A stretch of 64,000 bases of DNA from Sphingomicrobium clamense. GTDB lineage: Bacteria; Pseudomonadota; Alphaproteobacteria; Sphingomonadales; Sphingomonadaceae. The notes beneath the pieces are model-generated. The model was not told where the DNA came from and did not search any database. It saw only the letters and a program-made list of their open reading frames with translations. Both the position numbers and the translations under genes were made by a program. Shown here piece after piece: positions 51,894 to 60,645 of the stretch. The first letter of the stretch is position 1. Every line of letters starts with the position of its first letter. The stretch spans positions 666,001 through 730,000 of the forward strand of contig NZ_JAHVAH010000001.1 of the NCBI RefSeq assembly GCF_019264355.1, in the 5' to 3' direction.

Positions 51894-53119
51894 GACGCGG
51901 CACTTTCTGGGGTAGGTTCGGGGCTAAGCCATTTGTCGGGGGAGGGGTCGGCGACATAGTCGTCGATGCGAGCCTTCGCGTCGGGACGCGAGAGGAATTC
52001 GGGGATGAGGCGCGGCGGTTTGAGATATCCGGCGTCGGAGAGCTTCTCGACGACGGGCACGTGGACCGGCGCGATCTTGCCCATCCAGTAAGGCGACAGA
52101 TCGCCGCCTTCGGAGAGATATTGCATGATGCGGAAGAAGCCGCGCAGGTAGATCGCGTCCTTGGCGAGCCCGCCTGAGCGGTAGACGCGCGCGGCGAGCT
52201 TGAAGCTGGTGCGCTGCCCCATGCCGCATTTCATGCGCAGCTCGCGATAGCATTCGGTAAAATCGGCGCCCGACAGCATCGCGCGGACCGCGATGACGCG
52301 CCCGGCGATGAGACGCAGGCGGCTGGCATAGAGGCCGCCGACCGCCCATTCGGCGAACACGCCGAGACCCTCCTGGATCTCTTCGTAGCCGGCGAGCCCG
52401 GTCTCGAAGATGGAGAAATCCTGGCAGTCGCCGTTGAAGCCGGTGACCATGTGGATCGAAAGTTCGTGGGAGAGGAGCGGATCGACCCGGCGCTTGGACA
52501 CGCGCGCGTCGGCGTCGATGTAGAGCTTGGGATAAGAAACGAGCAGCCCCGTGACGTCGTCGCGTATCTCCAGCTCGGGCTGGAAGTCGGCGTCGTGGTG
52601 CTGGTAGCGCGCGATGATCAGCTGGGCGTGCTCGAGCAGTTCGACCGCGCCGACCACCTGCCGGTCGCGCTTCGAGCGTTTGACCTTGTGGAGGATCGCC
52701 TTGGCAGCATCGTAGAGTTCGTCGCTGACCGCGCCGTACAGCTGTTCGGACGCGAGGAGGAAGTCCTTGCTGCAGCGATTTTCGAGCAGGGTGAGCTGGA
52801 GATCGAGTTCGTGGCGCTTTTCGAGCAGCAAGCCTTCGATCAGCGGTTCGTGCAGGCCCGACAATTCGATGGCGTGGAGCTCGCGGCGGATCTCGGCCGG
52901 ATCGAAGTCGAGCTCGCGATAGTGAAAATCGGGGTCGCCCTCGCAGCCATTGTCGAACCAGCACTGCATCGCCTCGGGCGTGTTGGTGGGAGACAATGAA
53001 AGGAGAAAGTCGAATTTCTCCGAAATCTCGTTGAGTTTCTGGTCGGCGCAATCGCACGCTTCGAGAATGTCGGCGCGACTGGGCGTGGAGGCGATATCGA
53101 GCGGATCGGCATCAGCCAT
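51890..53119 (-). CDS. Flavohemoglobin expression-modulating QEGLA motif protein (DUF1704 peptidase)
   Basis: A 409-residue protein of the DUF1704 family, which includes the metallopeptidases related to microtubule tyrosine carboxypeptidases. The zinc motif HELSIH (HExxxH, 218-223) and the QEGL sequence (249-252, read QEGLG in place of QEGLA) are present, in ETGLAGYEEIQEGLGVFAEW. The N-terminal ~100 residues are helical. The start at 53119 (MADADPLDIA) follows the amidohydrolase gene with an 8-bp overlap. The family-level function is inferred; the substrate is unknown. Confidence 0.85.
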   Translation of the reverse strand: MADADPLDIASTPSRADILEACDCADQKLNEISEKFDFLLSLSPTNTPEAMQCWFDNGCEGDPDFHYRELDFDPAEIRRELHAIELSGLHEPLIEGLLLEKRHELDLQLTLLENRCSKDFLLASEQLYGAVSDELYDAAKAILHKVKRSKRDRQVVGAVELLEHAQLIIARYQHHDADFQPELEIRDDVTGLLVSYPKLYIDADARVSKRRVDPLLSHELSIHMVTGFNGDCQDFSIFETGLAGYEEIQEGLGVFAEWAVGGLYASRLRLIAGRVIAVRAMLSGADFTECYRELRMKCGMGQRTSFKLAARVYRSGGLAKDAIYLRGFFRIMQYLSEGGDLSPYWMGKIAPVHVPVVEKLSDAGYLKPPRLIPEFLSRPDAKARIDDYVADPSPDKWLSPEPTPESAAS

Positions 53120-53897
53120 CGAGCAACTCCGCGGCTTTCTGGGCGAGCTGGGTGACGAGTGCGCGCATGGCGGGGAGCGCGTGGGGGTCGGGCTGTCCGG
53201 TCCACTCGTCCATGTAGATCTTCTTGAATTCGAACGCGATCGCGCAGGCGCGGCCGGGATATCGGTCGTGGACGAAGCGGGTCTGTTCGCCCTTACCCTG
53301 AAAGGCGACATTCTCGCGCACGTCGAGCTTGCGGCCCGCAAAGTCGAAAGAGGCGATTTCGTCGATCAACGGGTCGAGCAGCCAGCCCCATTCCTCGCGC
53401 GGCATCGAGAAGGTGCCGATATTGATGTCGGGATTGCCGGCCTGCGGGGCAGGTTCGGCATCGGCACCGTCGCGGCGATGATTGTAGCTGTGGACGTCGA
53501 GCAGGCAGAATTTGGGATGCGCTTCTGCGATATCGTCGAGCAGGTGGGCGAGGTTGGCGTAATAGGCGTCGTGGATGGCAAGCGAGCGCTCGACCAGTTC
53601 GTCGCCCGGATCGCCGTCCCACACGTCGAGGCCCCAGGCCATGTCGGGGGTACGGTAGACGGCGCTGTCGCGGGCGCGGTTGATGTCCACTTCGAAGCGC
53701 GAGCGATTCATGATGATGTGGGTGGAAACGCCTTTGACCGCCTGTCCGGTGAACGGATCTTCCTCGCGCAGCCGCTCATGCTCGGGCAGCTTCATCGCCT
53801 CCGCGACTTCGCCGCGCAGCGCATGCCCGTCATGGATCGCGGTGGCGACCACCGGGCCCGGCCCGCGCTGCGATGTCCACCAGTGACTGTCCCTCAT
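53112..53897 (-). CDS. N-formylglutamate amidohydrolase family protein
   Basis: A 261-residue metallohydrolase. The signature SRFEVDINRARD (about 67-78), the start segment GPGPVVATAIHDGHALR and the catalytic-type DVHSYNHRRD (about 134-143) match the HutG/N-formylglutamate amidohydrolase superfamily. No histidine-utilisation gene is present, so a role with the DUF1704 and ATP-grasp genes downstream is more likely (removing or trimming an amino acid or peptide). It is the first gene of the unit. The start at 53897 lacks a strong Shine-Dalgarno. Confidence 0.85.
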   Translation of the reverse strand: MRDSHWWTSQRGPGPVVATAIHDGHALRGEVAEAMKLPEHERLREEDPFTGQAVKGVSTHIIMNRSRFEVDINRARDSAVYRTPDMAWGLDVWDGDPGDELVERSLAIHDAYYANLAHLLDDIAEAHPKFCLLDVHSYNHRRDGADAEPAPQAGNPDINIGTFSMPREEWGWLLDPLIDEIASFDFAGRKLDVRENVAFQGKGEQTRFVHDRYPGRACAIAFEFKKIYMDEWTGQPDPHALPAMRALVTQLAQKAAELLDG

Positions 53898-54044
53898 GAA
53901 AAGCCCAGCGAACCGGAACCGAAATGGTTGCGAAAAGCGAGCCGACTTTCCTGAACGAATGCCAACATCGGCGTTCAGCCTGAATGCACAGCGCATCGCG
54001 TAGAAAGGGCGCATAGTGAGTAACTGATGCGGGAGACAGCGACG

Positions 54045-54701
54045 ATGCTGCGCAAGACCAAAATCCTTTTGACGGCCGGTGCCGCCGCTGCGGCTGCCGC
54101 CACGTTCGCCACGCCGGCGAGCGCACAATATTACGATCGCGGATACAGCCAGGGCGGCGACGTGCTTGGCGCGATCATTCGCGGCGTATTGGGTGCGGGC
54201 CGATACGGCCAGTATCCATACGGCAATTATGGCTACAACCAGGGCTATTACGGCGAGCGGAACGCGATCAACCAGTGTTCGCGCGCGGTCGAGAACGAGA
54301 TCAACCGGCGCGTGAACGCCCGTTACGATCGCTACGACCGTCGCTATGACAGCCGCTACGACCGTCGATACGACCGCCGTTATGACGACCGTTACGATCG
54401 TCGCTACGACCGTCGCTATGGCGACCGGTACGAGCGCGTGCCCGACCGTTATCGCACCGACCCCTATGTCCGTAACTATGGCAGCTTTGGCGGCCAGGCA
54501 CGGATCGCGGGGATCACCGACGTGAAGCGCAAGGGTTGGGGCACGCAGGTGAAGGGCGTCGCCATGTCGGGTCGCTACGCCACCAACTATAACCGCTACG
54601 ACCGTCGCGGCTATGGCTACGGCCAGCGCCCGGACATCAAGTGGAACTGCGAAATCGACCGTCGCGGCTACATCCGCGATATCGACATCAAGCGCCGCTG
54701 A
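54045..54701 (+). CDS. Secreted protein with Arg-Tyr-Asp repeats
   Basis: A 218-residue exported protein. A signal peptide (MLRKTKILLTAGAAAAAAATFATPASA) is followed by a Tyr/Gly-rich region (YDRGYSQGG, GYNQGYYGE), a Cys, and then a 12-bp-unit repeat of (R/D)YD(R/S/D) (about residues 93-130). The C-terminal ~75 residues (RIAGITDVKRKGWGTQVKGVAMSGR, ending NCEIDRRGYIRDIDIKRR) look like the folded core of sphingomonad small outer proteins. The ATG at 54045 has GGGAG 9 bases upstream; an ATG at 54027 is also possible. Function unknown. A terminator follows. Confidence 0.78.
   Translation: MLRKTKILLTAGAAAAAAATFATPASAQYYDRGYSQGGDVLGAIIRGVLGAGRYGQYPYGNYGYNQGYYGERNAINQCSRAVENEINRRVNARYDRYDRRYDSRYDRRYDRRYDDRYDRRYDRRYGDRYERVPDRYRTDPYVRNYGSFGGQARIAGITDVKRKGWGTQVKGVAMSGRYATNYNRYDRRGYGYGQRPDIKWNCEIDRRGYIRDIDIKRR
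54321..54435 (+). repeat. In-frame tandem repeat, about 12 bp per unit
   Basis: Successive codons such as CGT TAC GAT CGC and CGC TAC GAC CGT encode R-Y-D-R-like units about nine times inside the Arg-Tyr-Asp protein. Synonymous differences between units show that the array is not freshly expanded. Confidence 0.8.
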
Positions 54702-54729
54702 TCATCGAGCGCAACGAGTGGTGAGGAAG

Positions 54730-54761
54730 GGCGCGTCTCCTGAAAAGGAGGCGCGCCTTTT
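54730..54761 (+). terminator. Rho-independent terminator after the Arg-Tyr-Asp repeat gene
   Basis: GGCGCGTCTCC (54730-54740) pairs with GGAGGCGCGCC (54747-54757) over 11 bp with one G-U pair; the loop is TGAAAA and TTTT follows. It is 28 bp after the stop codon. Nearly the same stem recurs at 56826. Confidence 0.9.
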
Positions 54762-55022
54762 CGTTGCTGGTTAGAAATATCTGCCATTAACTTACGAAAA
54801 GGCCGGGCTGGTTGATGACAACCCACCGATCCAAACAAATAATCGTGTGACAACTCAGCGATAATCCAAATACAAAACCGCTATGTACGATGACTATGAT
54901 CTTGTGTCGGGTTGCCAACATTAAAAACGCGCTTTACTCAATATCTCGAACGAAAAGCTTTAGCGATGCTTGTCGCCCGCGCGTGCGTGGTGGCGTTGGT
55001 TTGGTAAAGAGGGGAAGCGAAC

Positions 55023-56801
55023 ATGGCGAACATCACAGGTACTGCAGACCGCGACATTCTCGAAGGTACGGAGAGCGACGATACGATCGATGCGCTTGGT
55101 GGCGATGACGATCTGTTTGGTAACGGCGGCAACGATACGCTCAATGGCGGTGCCGGAAACGATGTCCTCGACGGCGGGGCCGGCAACGACACGATGGATG
55201 GCGGCGACGATGTCGACTTCGTCTGGTACGATTCGGCACCCGGCGCAGTGACCGTCAATCTCGCGACCGGGACGGCGACCGGATATGGCACTGATACGCT
55301 TTCGAACATCGAGAACGTGCTGGGGAGCGCGTTCGACGACACGATTACGGGGGATGCGGGCAATAACATCCTCGCAGGTGGTGGCGGTAACGACACGCTG
55401 ACCGGCGGCGATGGCGACGACACGCTGGTGCCGGTGACCGGCAACCACGTCATCGCCGGCGGTACCGGGATCGATGCGCTCTCGTTCCAGTTCATCGACA
55501 GCCTGACGGGTGTCACGGTCGACCTGAGCTTGGCCGGCGCGCAGGCATATGGTCATGGTACGGTCGACATCAGCGGAATCGAGGTTCTTGATGGAACCAG
55601 CGCAGACGACCAGTTGACCGGAGATGCGGGGCGGAACGTCCTGTTCGGCCGCGAGGGTAGCGACATCCTGATCGGCGGCGATGGGGACGACGCCCTGTTC
55701 GGCGACGGCGCGCTTGTCTTCAACGACGAGACGGCTCTTGTGGATACGAACCCGGATGCTGGCGGCGGCGGTGCCGACACGCTGCAAGGCGGGGCGGGCA
55801 ACGACACGCTCAACGGGGGCGGCGGGAACGACATCCTCGATGGCGGCACCGGCAACGATTCGATGGTCGGTGGTGCCGGCACCGACACGTTAATGGGCGC
55901 TGCGGGCGAAGATTCGCTGCAAGGCAACTCGGGTAACGACACGATGTTCGGCGGATCGCGCGCGGACGAGCTGTTCGGCGGCTCGGGCAATGACAATATG
56001 AACGGTGGCTCGGGCAATGACCGTATGAATGGCGGGTCGGGTAACGACACGATGTCTGGAGGTTCGGACAACGACCTGATCATCGGTGGCCCCGACGCTG
56101 ATATGCTCTCGGGCGGAGGCGGCGACGACCAGATGGTTGGCGGGAGCGGTGTCGACACCGTGTCCTTCCAGGCCGCGCCGGGCGCGGTGAACGTCAACCT
56201 GATCCAGGGCGTCGCGTCGGGCGAGGGTAATGACACGCTTGCAGGGATCGAGAACGTCAACGGCTCACCCTTCCAGGACGTCATCGTCGGCGATGCCAAT
56301 GACAATGTGCTCAATGGTGCGGGCGGTGCCGACAGCTTCTTCGGCAATGCCGGCGACGATACGATCTTCGGAGAGACCGGCGCCGACGAGTTCTTCGGCG
56401 GTGTCGGCAACGACATGCTGTGGGGCGGAAGCGGCAACGACCGCGCCAATGGCGGTTCGGGCGATGACACGCTGATGGGGGGCGGCGACAACGACCTGCT
56501 GATCGGCGGGCCGGGCGCGGATATCCTCAACGGCGGATCGGGCAACGACACGATGGCCGGCGGCAGTGGGGACGACACCTTCATCTTCACCAACGGGTCG
56601 GGTGATGACACGGTCAACGGTTTCACTGCGGGCAGCACGATCGACCAACTCGATTACAGCGCCACAGGGCTCGTCTTTGAAGACCTGACCATCGCGGCGC
56701 AGGGCGGCGATACGTTGATCACGACGCCGGGCGGCGACAGCGTGCTGCTCGTCGGGGTGACACCAGGCGAGCTCGACCAGAACATGGACTTCATCTTCTG
56801 A
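55023..56801 (+). CDS. RTX (calcium-binding hemolysin-type repeat) protein
   Basis: A 592-residue protein with no recognisable catalytic domain: it is built from RTX nonapeptides (GGxGxDxUx, for example [17 protein letters not shown]) in three blocks (about 25-60, 105-135 and 205-520). Two of the interruptions are the module APGAV-VNL...[11 protein letters not shown] (about 70-105 and 385-425). The C-terminal ~60 residues ([51 protein letters not shown]) look like a type I secretion signal region. Each nonapeptide pair binds Ca2+, and folding would occur outside the cell. No HlyB/HlyD/TolC genes are in the window. AGGGGA lies about 8 bases before the ATG. The 5' region (54762-55022) is A+T-rich. 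Confidence 0.93.
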   Translation: MANITGTADRDILEGTESDDTIDALGGDDDLFGNGGNDTLNGGAGNDVLDGGAGNDTMDGGDDVDFVWYDSAPGAVTVNLATGTATGYGTDTLSNIENVLGSAFDDTITGDAGNNILAGGGGNDTLTGGDGDDTLVPVTGNHVIAGGTGIDALSFQFIDSLTGVTVDLSLAGAQAYGHGTVDISGIEVLDGTSADDQLTGDAGRNVLFGREGSDILIGGDGDDALFGDGALVFNDETALVDTNPDAGGGGADTLQGGAGNDTLNGGGGNDILDGGTGNDSMVGGAGTDTLMGAAGEDSLQGNSGNDTMFGGSRADELFGGSGNDNMNGGSGNDRMNGGSGNDTMSGGSDNDLIIGGPDADMLSGGGGDDQMVGGSGVDTVSFQAAPGAVNVNLIQGVASGEGNDTLAGIENVNGSPFQDVIVGDANDNVLNGAGGADSFFGNAGDDTIFGETGADEFFGGVGNDMLWGGSGNDRANGGSGDDTLMGGGDNDLLIGGPGADILNGGSGNDTMAGGSGDDTFIFTNGSGDDTVNGFTAGSTIDQLDYSATGLVFEDLTIAAQGGDTLITTPGGDSVLLVGVTPGELDQNMDFIF

Positions 56802-56825
56802 TCGATCTGAAGAGGGTCGTCTGGA

Positions 56826-56860
56826 GGGCGCGTCTCCGGCGAGGGAGGCGCGCCCATTTT
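56826..56860 (+). terminator. Rho-independent terminator after the first RTX gene
   Basis: GGGCGCGTCTCC (56826-56837) and GGAGGCGCGCCC (56844-56855) form a 12-bp stem with one G-U pair and loop GGCGAG, followed by ATTTT. It shares the stem core with the terminator at 54730. Confidence 0.88.
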
Positions 56861-57019
56861 CGTTTCAGTTGCTAGCCTGACCGATTATTCGACCAAACGA
56901 TGAAGCGGGGGTTGCGCGGGAGTTGCGCTTCCCTAAGGTCCGGAACTGACGATCCGGTGCATCGGTTTGCCGAATGCCGCCCGCCCCGACGTCCTGTATG
57001 GTTTTTCAGGGGGGCGTTC

Positions 57020-57673
57020 ATGCCGGACATTATTGGTGACGATTTCGACAACGTGCTCGAGGGCACGGACGAGGGTGATCGCATCTATGGCAGGGGCGGG
57101 AACGACACGTTGACCGGTATCGAGAACATCTCCTCCGGTGGAGGCGACGATCTGGTGCGCGGCGATGAGGGGGCCAACGGACTCTACGGCGGAGGCGGTG
57201 AAGACACGATCTTTGGCAATGGCGGTGACGACGTCCTGCTCGGACAGAGCCAGGCGGACGCGATCTTTGGCGGTACCGGCGACGATATCGTCAATGGCGG
57301 CACCGGCAATGACCGCCTCAACGGCGGGTCGGGCAACGATTCACTGGAAGGCGGGGAAGATAACGACTTGCTGATCGGTGGGCCGGGGGACGACATTCTC
57401 TTTGGCGGTTCCGGCAATGATATGATGGCCGGCGGGAGCGGGAATGACACGTTCCTGTTCACAGCTGGTTCGGGGGACGACACCATCAATGGCTTCATCG
57501 CCGGGGGCGTGGTCGACCAGCTCGATTACAGCTTCCTTGGCATCACGTTCAGCGATCTCACGATCGAACAGCAGGGTGGCGATACGTTGATCACGACGCC
57601 GGGCGGCGACAGCGTGCTGCTGGTGGGCGTGACCTCGACCGATCTCGATCAGAGTACAGACTTTATCTTCTAA
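57020..57673 (+). CDS. Second, short RTX protein
   Basis: A 217-residue RTX protein starting at 57020 (ATG after AGGGGGG, five bases upstream). Most of the body (about 25-145) is nonapeptide repeats ([23 protein letters not shown]), and the C-terminal ~60 residues closely match those of the first RTX protein ([34 protein letters not shown]). The 3' ends of the two genes share a 44-bp identical DNA run (56706-56749 and 57578-57621). It looks like a truncated duplicate that kept the secretion region. It ends convergent to the response regulator gene with 4-bp overlap. Confidence 0.92.
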   Translation: MPDIIGDDFDNVLEGTDEGDRIYGRGGNDTLTGIENISSGGGDDLVRGDEGANGLYGGGGEDTIFGNGGDDVLLGQSQADAIFGGTGDDIVNGGTGNDRLNGGSGNDSLEGGEDNDLLIGGPGDDILFGGSGNDMMAGGSGNDTFLFTAGSGDDTINGFIAGGVVDQLDYSFLGITFSDLTIEQQGGDTLITTPGGDSVLLVGVTSTDLDQSTDFIF

Positions 57674-58044
57674 ACCATCGCCTTTTCGAGCAATGCGTCG
57701 ACCCGGATGACCAGTTCGTCCGGGTCGATCGGTTTGCGTAAGTAGTCGTCGGCGCCGGCTTCGTAGGCGATGGCTTCGTCGCTGCGGCCGGTGCGGCCGG
57801 TGAGGACCAGGACGGGGAAGGAGCGGCCGAGACCGCTGGCGCGCAATTCGCGCAGGGCGTCGAGCCCCGCCTTGCCCGGCATCGAGCAGTCGAGGATGAG
57901 CAAATGCGGGCGCTTGTTGAGCACGACGTCGACCACCTGGCTGCCGTCGGGCAGCGCGCCGACGAGATGGCCCTCCTGCTCAAGGATACCGGTGACGATG
58001 TGACGGATGACGGGATCGTCGTCGGCGATGATGATCCGGGCCAT
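57670..58044 (-). CDS. CheY-like single-domain response regulator
   Basis: A 124-residue receiver. The acidic pair D9-D10 ([12 protein letters not shown]), the phosphoacceptor of [14 protein letters not shown] (about D56), the T/S of VLVLTGRTG and the Lys of RKPID are present. There is no output domain. No kinase is adjacent; the PAS/GAF kinase is 7 kb away and already has its own receiver. It overlaps the second RTX gene at the 3' end. The output pathway is unknown. Confidence 0.9.
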   Translation of the reverse strand: MARIIIADDDPVIRHIVTGILEQEGHLVGALPDGSQVVDVVLNKRPHLLILDCSMPGKAGLDALRELRASGLGRSFPVLVLTGRTGRSDEAIAYEAGADDYLRKPIDPDELVIRVDALLEKAMV

Positions 58045-58201
58045 GAAACGCGGCTCCTGCTAGACACGCGCCAAGGTGGCGGGGAGTGGTAAAGCACGCC
58101 TTGCGAATGGGTCCGCTTTGAACCTTTCACCCCGTGGTGGACAGGGGAGCGGGGTCGCCCTATCGACCGGCCAGCGACGGCAGACGAAAGGGAATCGGGC
58201 G

Positions 58202-59773
58202 ATGACGGGCGAATTTGGCGAGACGATCCTGATCGTCGACTTCGGGAGCCAGGTGACCCAGCTGATCGCCCGCCGCGTGCGCGAAGCCGGCGTCTATTGC
58301 GAGATCGCGCCCTTCAACGCCGCCGAGGAAGCCTTCGAAAAGCTCCAGCCGAAAGGCATTATCCTTTCTGGATCGCCCGCAAGTGTTCCTGCCGCGGAGA
58401 GCCCTAGGGCTCCGCAGATGTTGTTCGACAGCGGGCTGCCGATCCTGGGCATCTGTTACGGACAACAGGTGATGAGCCACCAGCTGGGCGGCGAAGTGCG
58501 CCCCGGCCACGAGACGGGCGAGGGCGGCGAATTCGGCCGCGCTTTCCTGACCGTGACCGAGGACTGCGCGCTGTTCGACGGGCTGTGGAAGAAAGGCGAG
58601 CGGCACCAGGTGTGGATGAGCCACGGCGACAAGGTTACGCAGTTTGCTGACGGGTTCGAGATCGTCGCGGTGAGCGACGGCGCGCCCTTCGCGGTGATCG
58701 CCGATGAAAGCCGCAAATATTACGGCACGCAATTCCACCCCGAGGTCCACCACACGCCCGACGGGGCCAAGCTGATCGCCAACTTCGTGCGGCATGTTTG
58801 CGGGCTCAAGGGCGACTGGACCATGGGCGCCTATCGCGATGCCAAGATCGCCGAGATCCGCGAACAGGTGGGCGACGGCAAGGTCATTTGCGGGCTGTCG
58901 GGCGGGGTCGACAGCAGTGTCGCTGCGATCCTCATCCACGAGGCGATCGGCGACCAGCTGACCTGCGTGTTCGTCGATCACGGGCTGCTGCGCCTCAACG
59001 AGCGCGAACAGGTCGAGACGCTGTTTCGCGATCACTACAACATCCCGCTGGTGGTGGTGGACGCCGAAGAGCGCTTCATGAACGGGCTCGAGGGCGTCAC
59101 CGATCCCGAGAAAAAGCGCAAGTTCATCGGCGCCGAATTCATCGCGGTGTTCGAGGAAGAGGCGAAGAAGCTGGGCGGGGCAGATTTCCTCGCGCAGGGC
59201 ACACTCTATCCCGACGTGATCGAAAGTGTGAGTTTTACCGGCGGGCCGTCGGTGACGATCAAGAGCCACCACAATGTCGGTGGCCTCCCCGAGCGGATGA
59301 ACATGAAGTTGGTCGAGCCGCTGCGCGAACTGTTCAAGGACGAGGTGCGCGACCTGGGGCGCGAGCTGGGACTAAACGACCAGTTCGTCGGGCGTCATCC
59401 CTTCCCCGGCCCGGGACTTGCGATCCGCATCCCGGGCGAGGTGACCAAGAAGCGTTGCGACATCTTGCGCAAGGCGGACGCCATCTATCTCGACGAAATC
59501 CGCAAGGCGGGGCTGTACGATGCTATCTGGCAGGCGTTCGCGGTGCTGCTGCCCGTGCGTACGGTGGGCGTGATGGGAGATTACCGCACCTATGACAGCG
59601 TCTGCGGCCTGCGCGCGGTGACCAGCGTCGATGGCATGACCGCCGACGTTTACCCGTTCGAAAGTCAGTTCCTGCAGGACGTCGCGACGCGCATCGTCAA
59701 CGAGGTGCAGGGGGTCAATCGCGTCGTCTACGACTATACTTCGAAACCGCCGGGCACGATCGAGTGGGAGTAA
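58202..59773 (+). CDS. guaA: GMP synthase (glutamine-hydrolysing)
   Basis: A 523-residue two-domain enzyme. The N-terminal class I amidotransferase has C85 in GICYGQQV and the His/Glu of [10 protein letters not shown]. The C-terminal ATP pyrophosphatase domain has the PP-loop [12 protein letters not shown], and the dimerisation domain ends KPPGTIEWE. It makes GMP from XMP. The start at 58202 ([21 protein letters not shown]) is set by family length and an upstream AAGGGA. Its 3' end overlaps the possible GTG start of the next gene by 10 bp. Confidence 0.97.
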   Translation: MTGEFGETILIVDFGSQVTQLIARRVREAGVYCEIAPFNAAEEAFEKLQPKGIILSGSPASVPAAESPRAPQMLFDSGLPILGICYGQQVMSHQLGGEVRPGHETGEGGEFGRAFLTVTEDCALFDGLWKKGERHQVWMSHGDKVTQFADGFEIVAVSDGAPFAVIADESRKYYGTQFHPEVHHTPDGAKLIANFVRHVCGLKGDWTMGAYRDAKIAEIREQVGDGKVICGLSGGVDSSVAAILIHEAIGDQLTCVFVDHGLLRLNEREQVETLFRDHYNIPLVVVDAEERFMNGLEGVTDPEKKRKFIGAEFIAVFEEEAKKLGGADFLAQGTLYPDVIESVSFTGGPSVTIKSHHNVGGLPERMNMKLVEPLRELFKDEVRDLGRELGLNDQFVGRHPFPGPGLAIRIPGEVTKKRCDILRKADAIYLDEIRKAGLYDAIWQAFAVLLPVRTVGVMGDYRTYDSVCGLRAVTSVDGMTADVYPFESQFLQDVATRIVNEVQGVNRVVYDYTSKPPGTIEWE

Positions 59774-60639
59774 GCGGGAAGCGCTTCGAGGGGCGGCGCC
59801 ATAGCGGTCCGCGGCGGCTGGCGGCGATGCTGGTCAATCGCGTCAATCATGGACGCGCGGCACGCCACCTCAAATCCCGTCCGCAACTTGCCATATTCGC
59901 GTTCGATCATATCGGGCTGCGCATCAACCTGTTCGGTCGCTACGAGGCGGATATCCTCGAACTGGTCGGCGACTTCCTGCGCGAGGGGGTGAAGGTCGAT
60001 CGCTCCACGACCGCGCTCGATATCGGCGCGAATATCGGCAACCACAGCGTCTTCCTGTCGGAGATTTTCGCGCGCGTGCTGGCGTTCGAACCCAATCCGC
60101 GCACGTTCAAGCTGCTCGATTTCAATGCCGAAGGGCGGGCGATCGAGGCGTTCAACTTCGGAGCCAGCGACGCGGATGGCCGCGCTGGGCTGGCCGTCGA
60201 CGAGGACAATGTCGGCGGCGCGCATGTTACGCGAGAGGGGGAGGCGGCCAACGTCGCGATCGAGCTGCGCCGGCTGGACGACGTCGCAGCGGTGCGCGAG
60301 GCGCGCATCGGCTTCATCAAGATCGATGTCGAAGGGCATGAGTTGGCCGCGCTGCGCGGGGCGGAGCGGGTCATCGACACGCAGCGCCCGATCGTGATGT
60401 TCGAGCAGGACGAAGGTGAGATCGCGGGCGGCACGTCGCCCGTGATCGAATATCTGAGGTCCAAGGACTATCGCTTCATGACGGTCGAGGATGTGGTGCC
60501 CAGGGTGCCGCGCGCGATCCGGCGCGGGTTCAATGCGGCGTGGCAGGGCCTGTTCGGCTTCCGCAAGGCGCTGGTCCCCGCCGAGACGTTCGAGAAGCGC
60601 TTCCATTACGCTATCCTCGCCATTCCGGATGAGCGCTAG
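59764..60639 (+). CDS. FkbM family methyltransferase
   Basis: A 291-residue SAM-dependent methyltransferase. Motif [17 protein letters not shown] (about 82-97), post-[17 protein letters not shown] and motif [22 protein letters not shown] match FkbM enzymes (often O-methylation of saccharides or natural products). Two starts are possible: the GTG at 59764, which overlaps guaA by 10 bp and would couple the genes, or the ATG at 59827 with a weaker site. I give the longer form. Six bases separate it from the MATE gene, so a guaA-FkbM-MATE transcript is plausible. Confidence 0.85.
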   Translation: MGVSGKRFEGRRHSGPRRLAAMLVNRVNHGRAARHLKSRPQLAIFAFDHIGLRINLFGRYEADILELVGDFLREGVKVDRSTTALDIGANIGNHSVFLSEIFARVLAFEPNPRTFKLLDFNAEGRAIEAFNFGASDADGRAGLAVDEDNVGGAHVTREGEAANVAIELRRLDDVAAVREARIGFIKIDVEGHELAALRGAERVIDTQRPIVMFEQDEGEIAGGTSPVIEYLRSKDYRFMTVEDVVPRVPRAIRRGFNAAWQGLFGFRKALVPAETFEKRFHYAILAIPDER

Positions 60640-60645
60640 GACCTG

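Noticed and set aside
55553..56638. A minus-strand frame of 361 codons inside the RTX gene
   Set aside because: It is the complement of the repetitive RTX codons (Ser/Pro/Leu pattern); the plus-strand RTX sense is clear.
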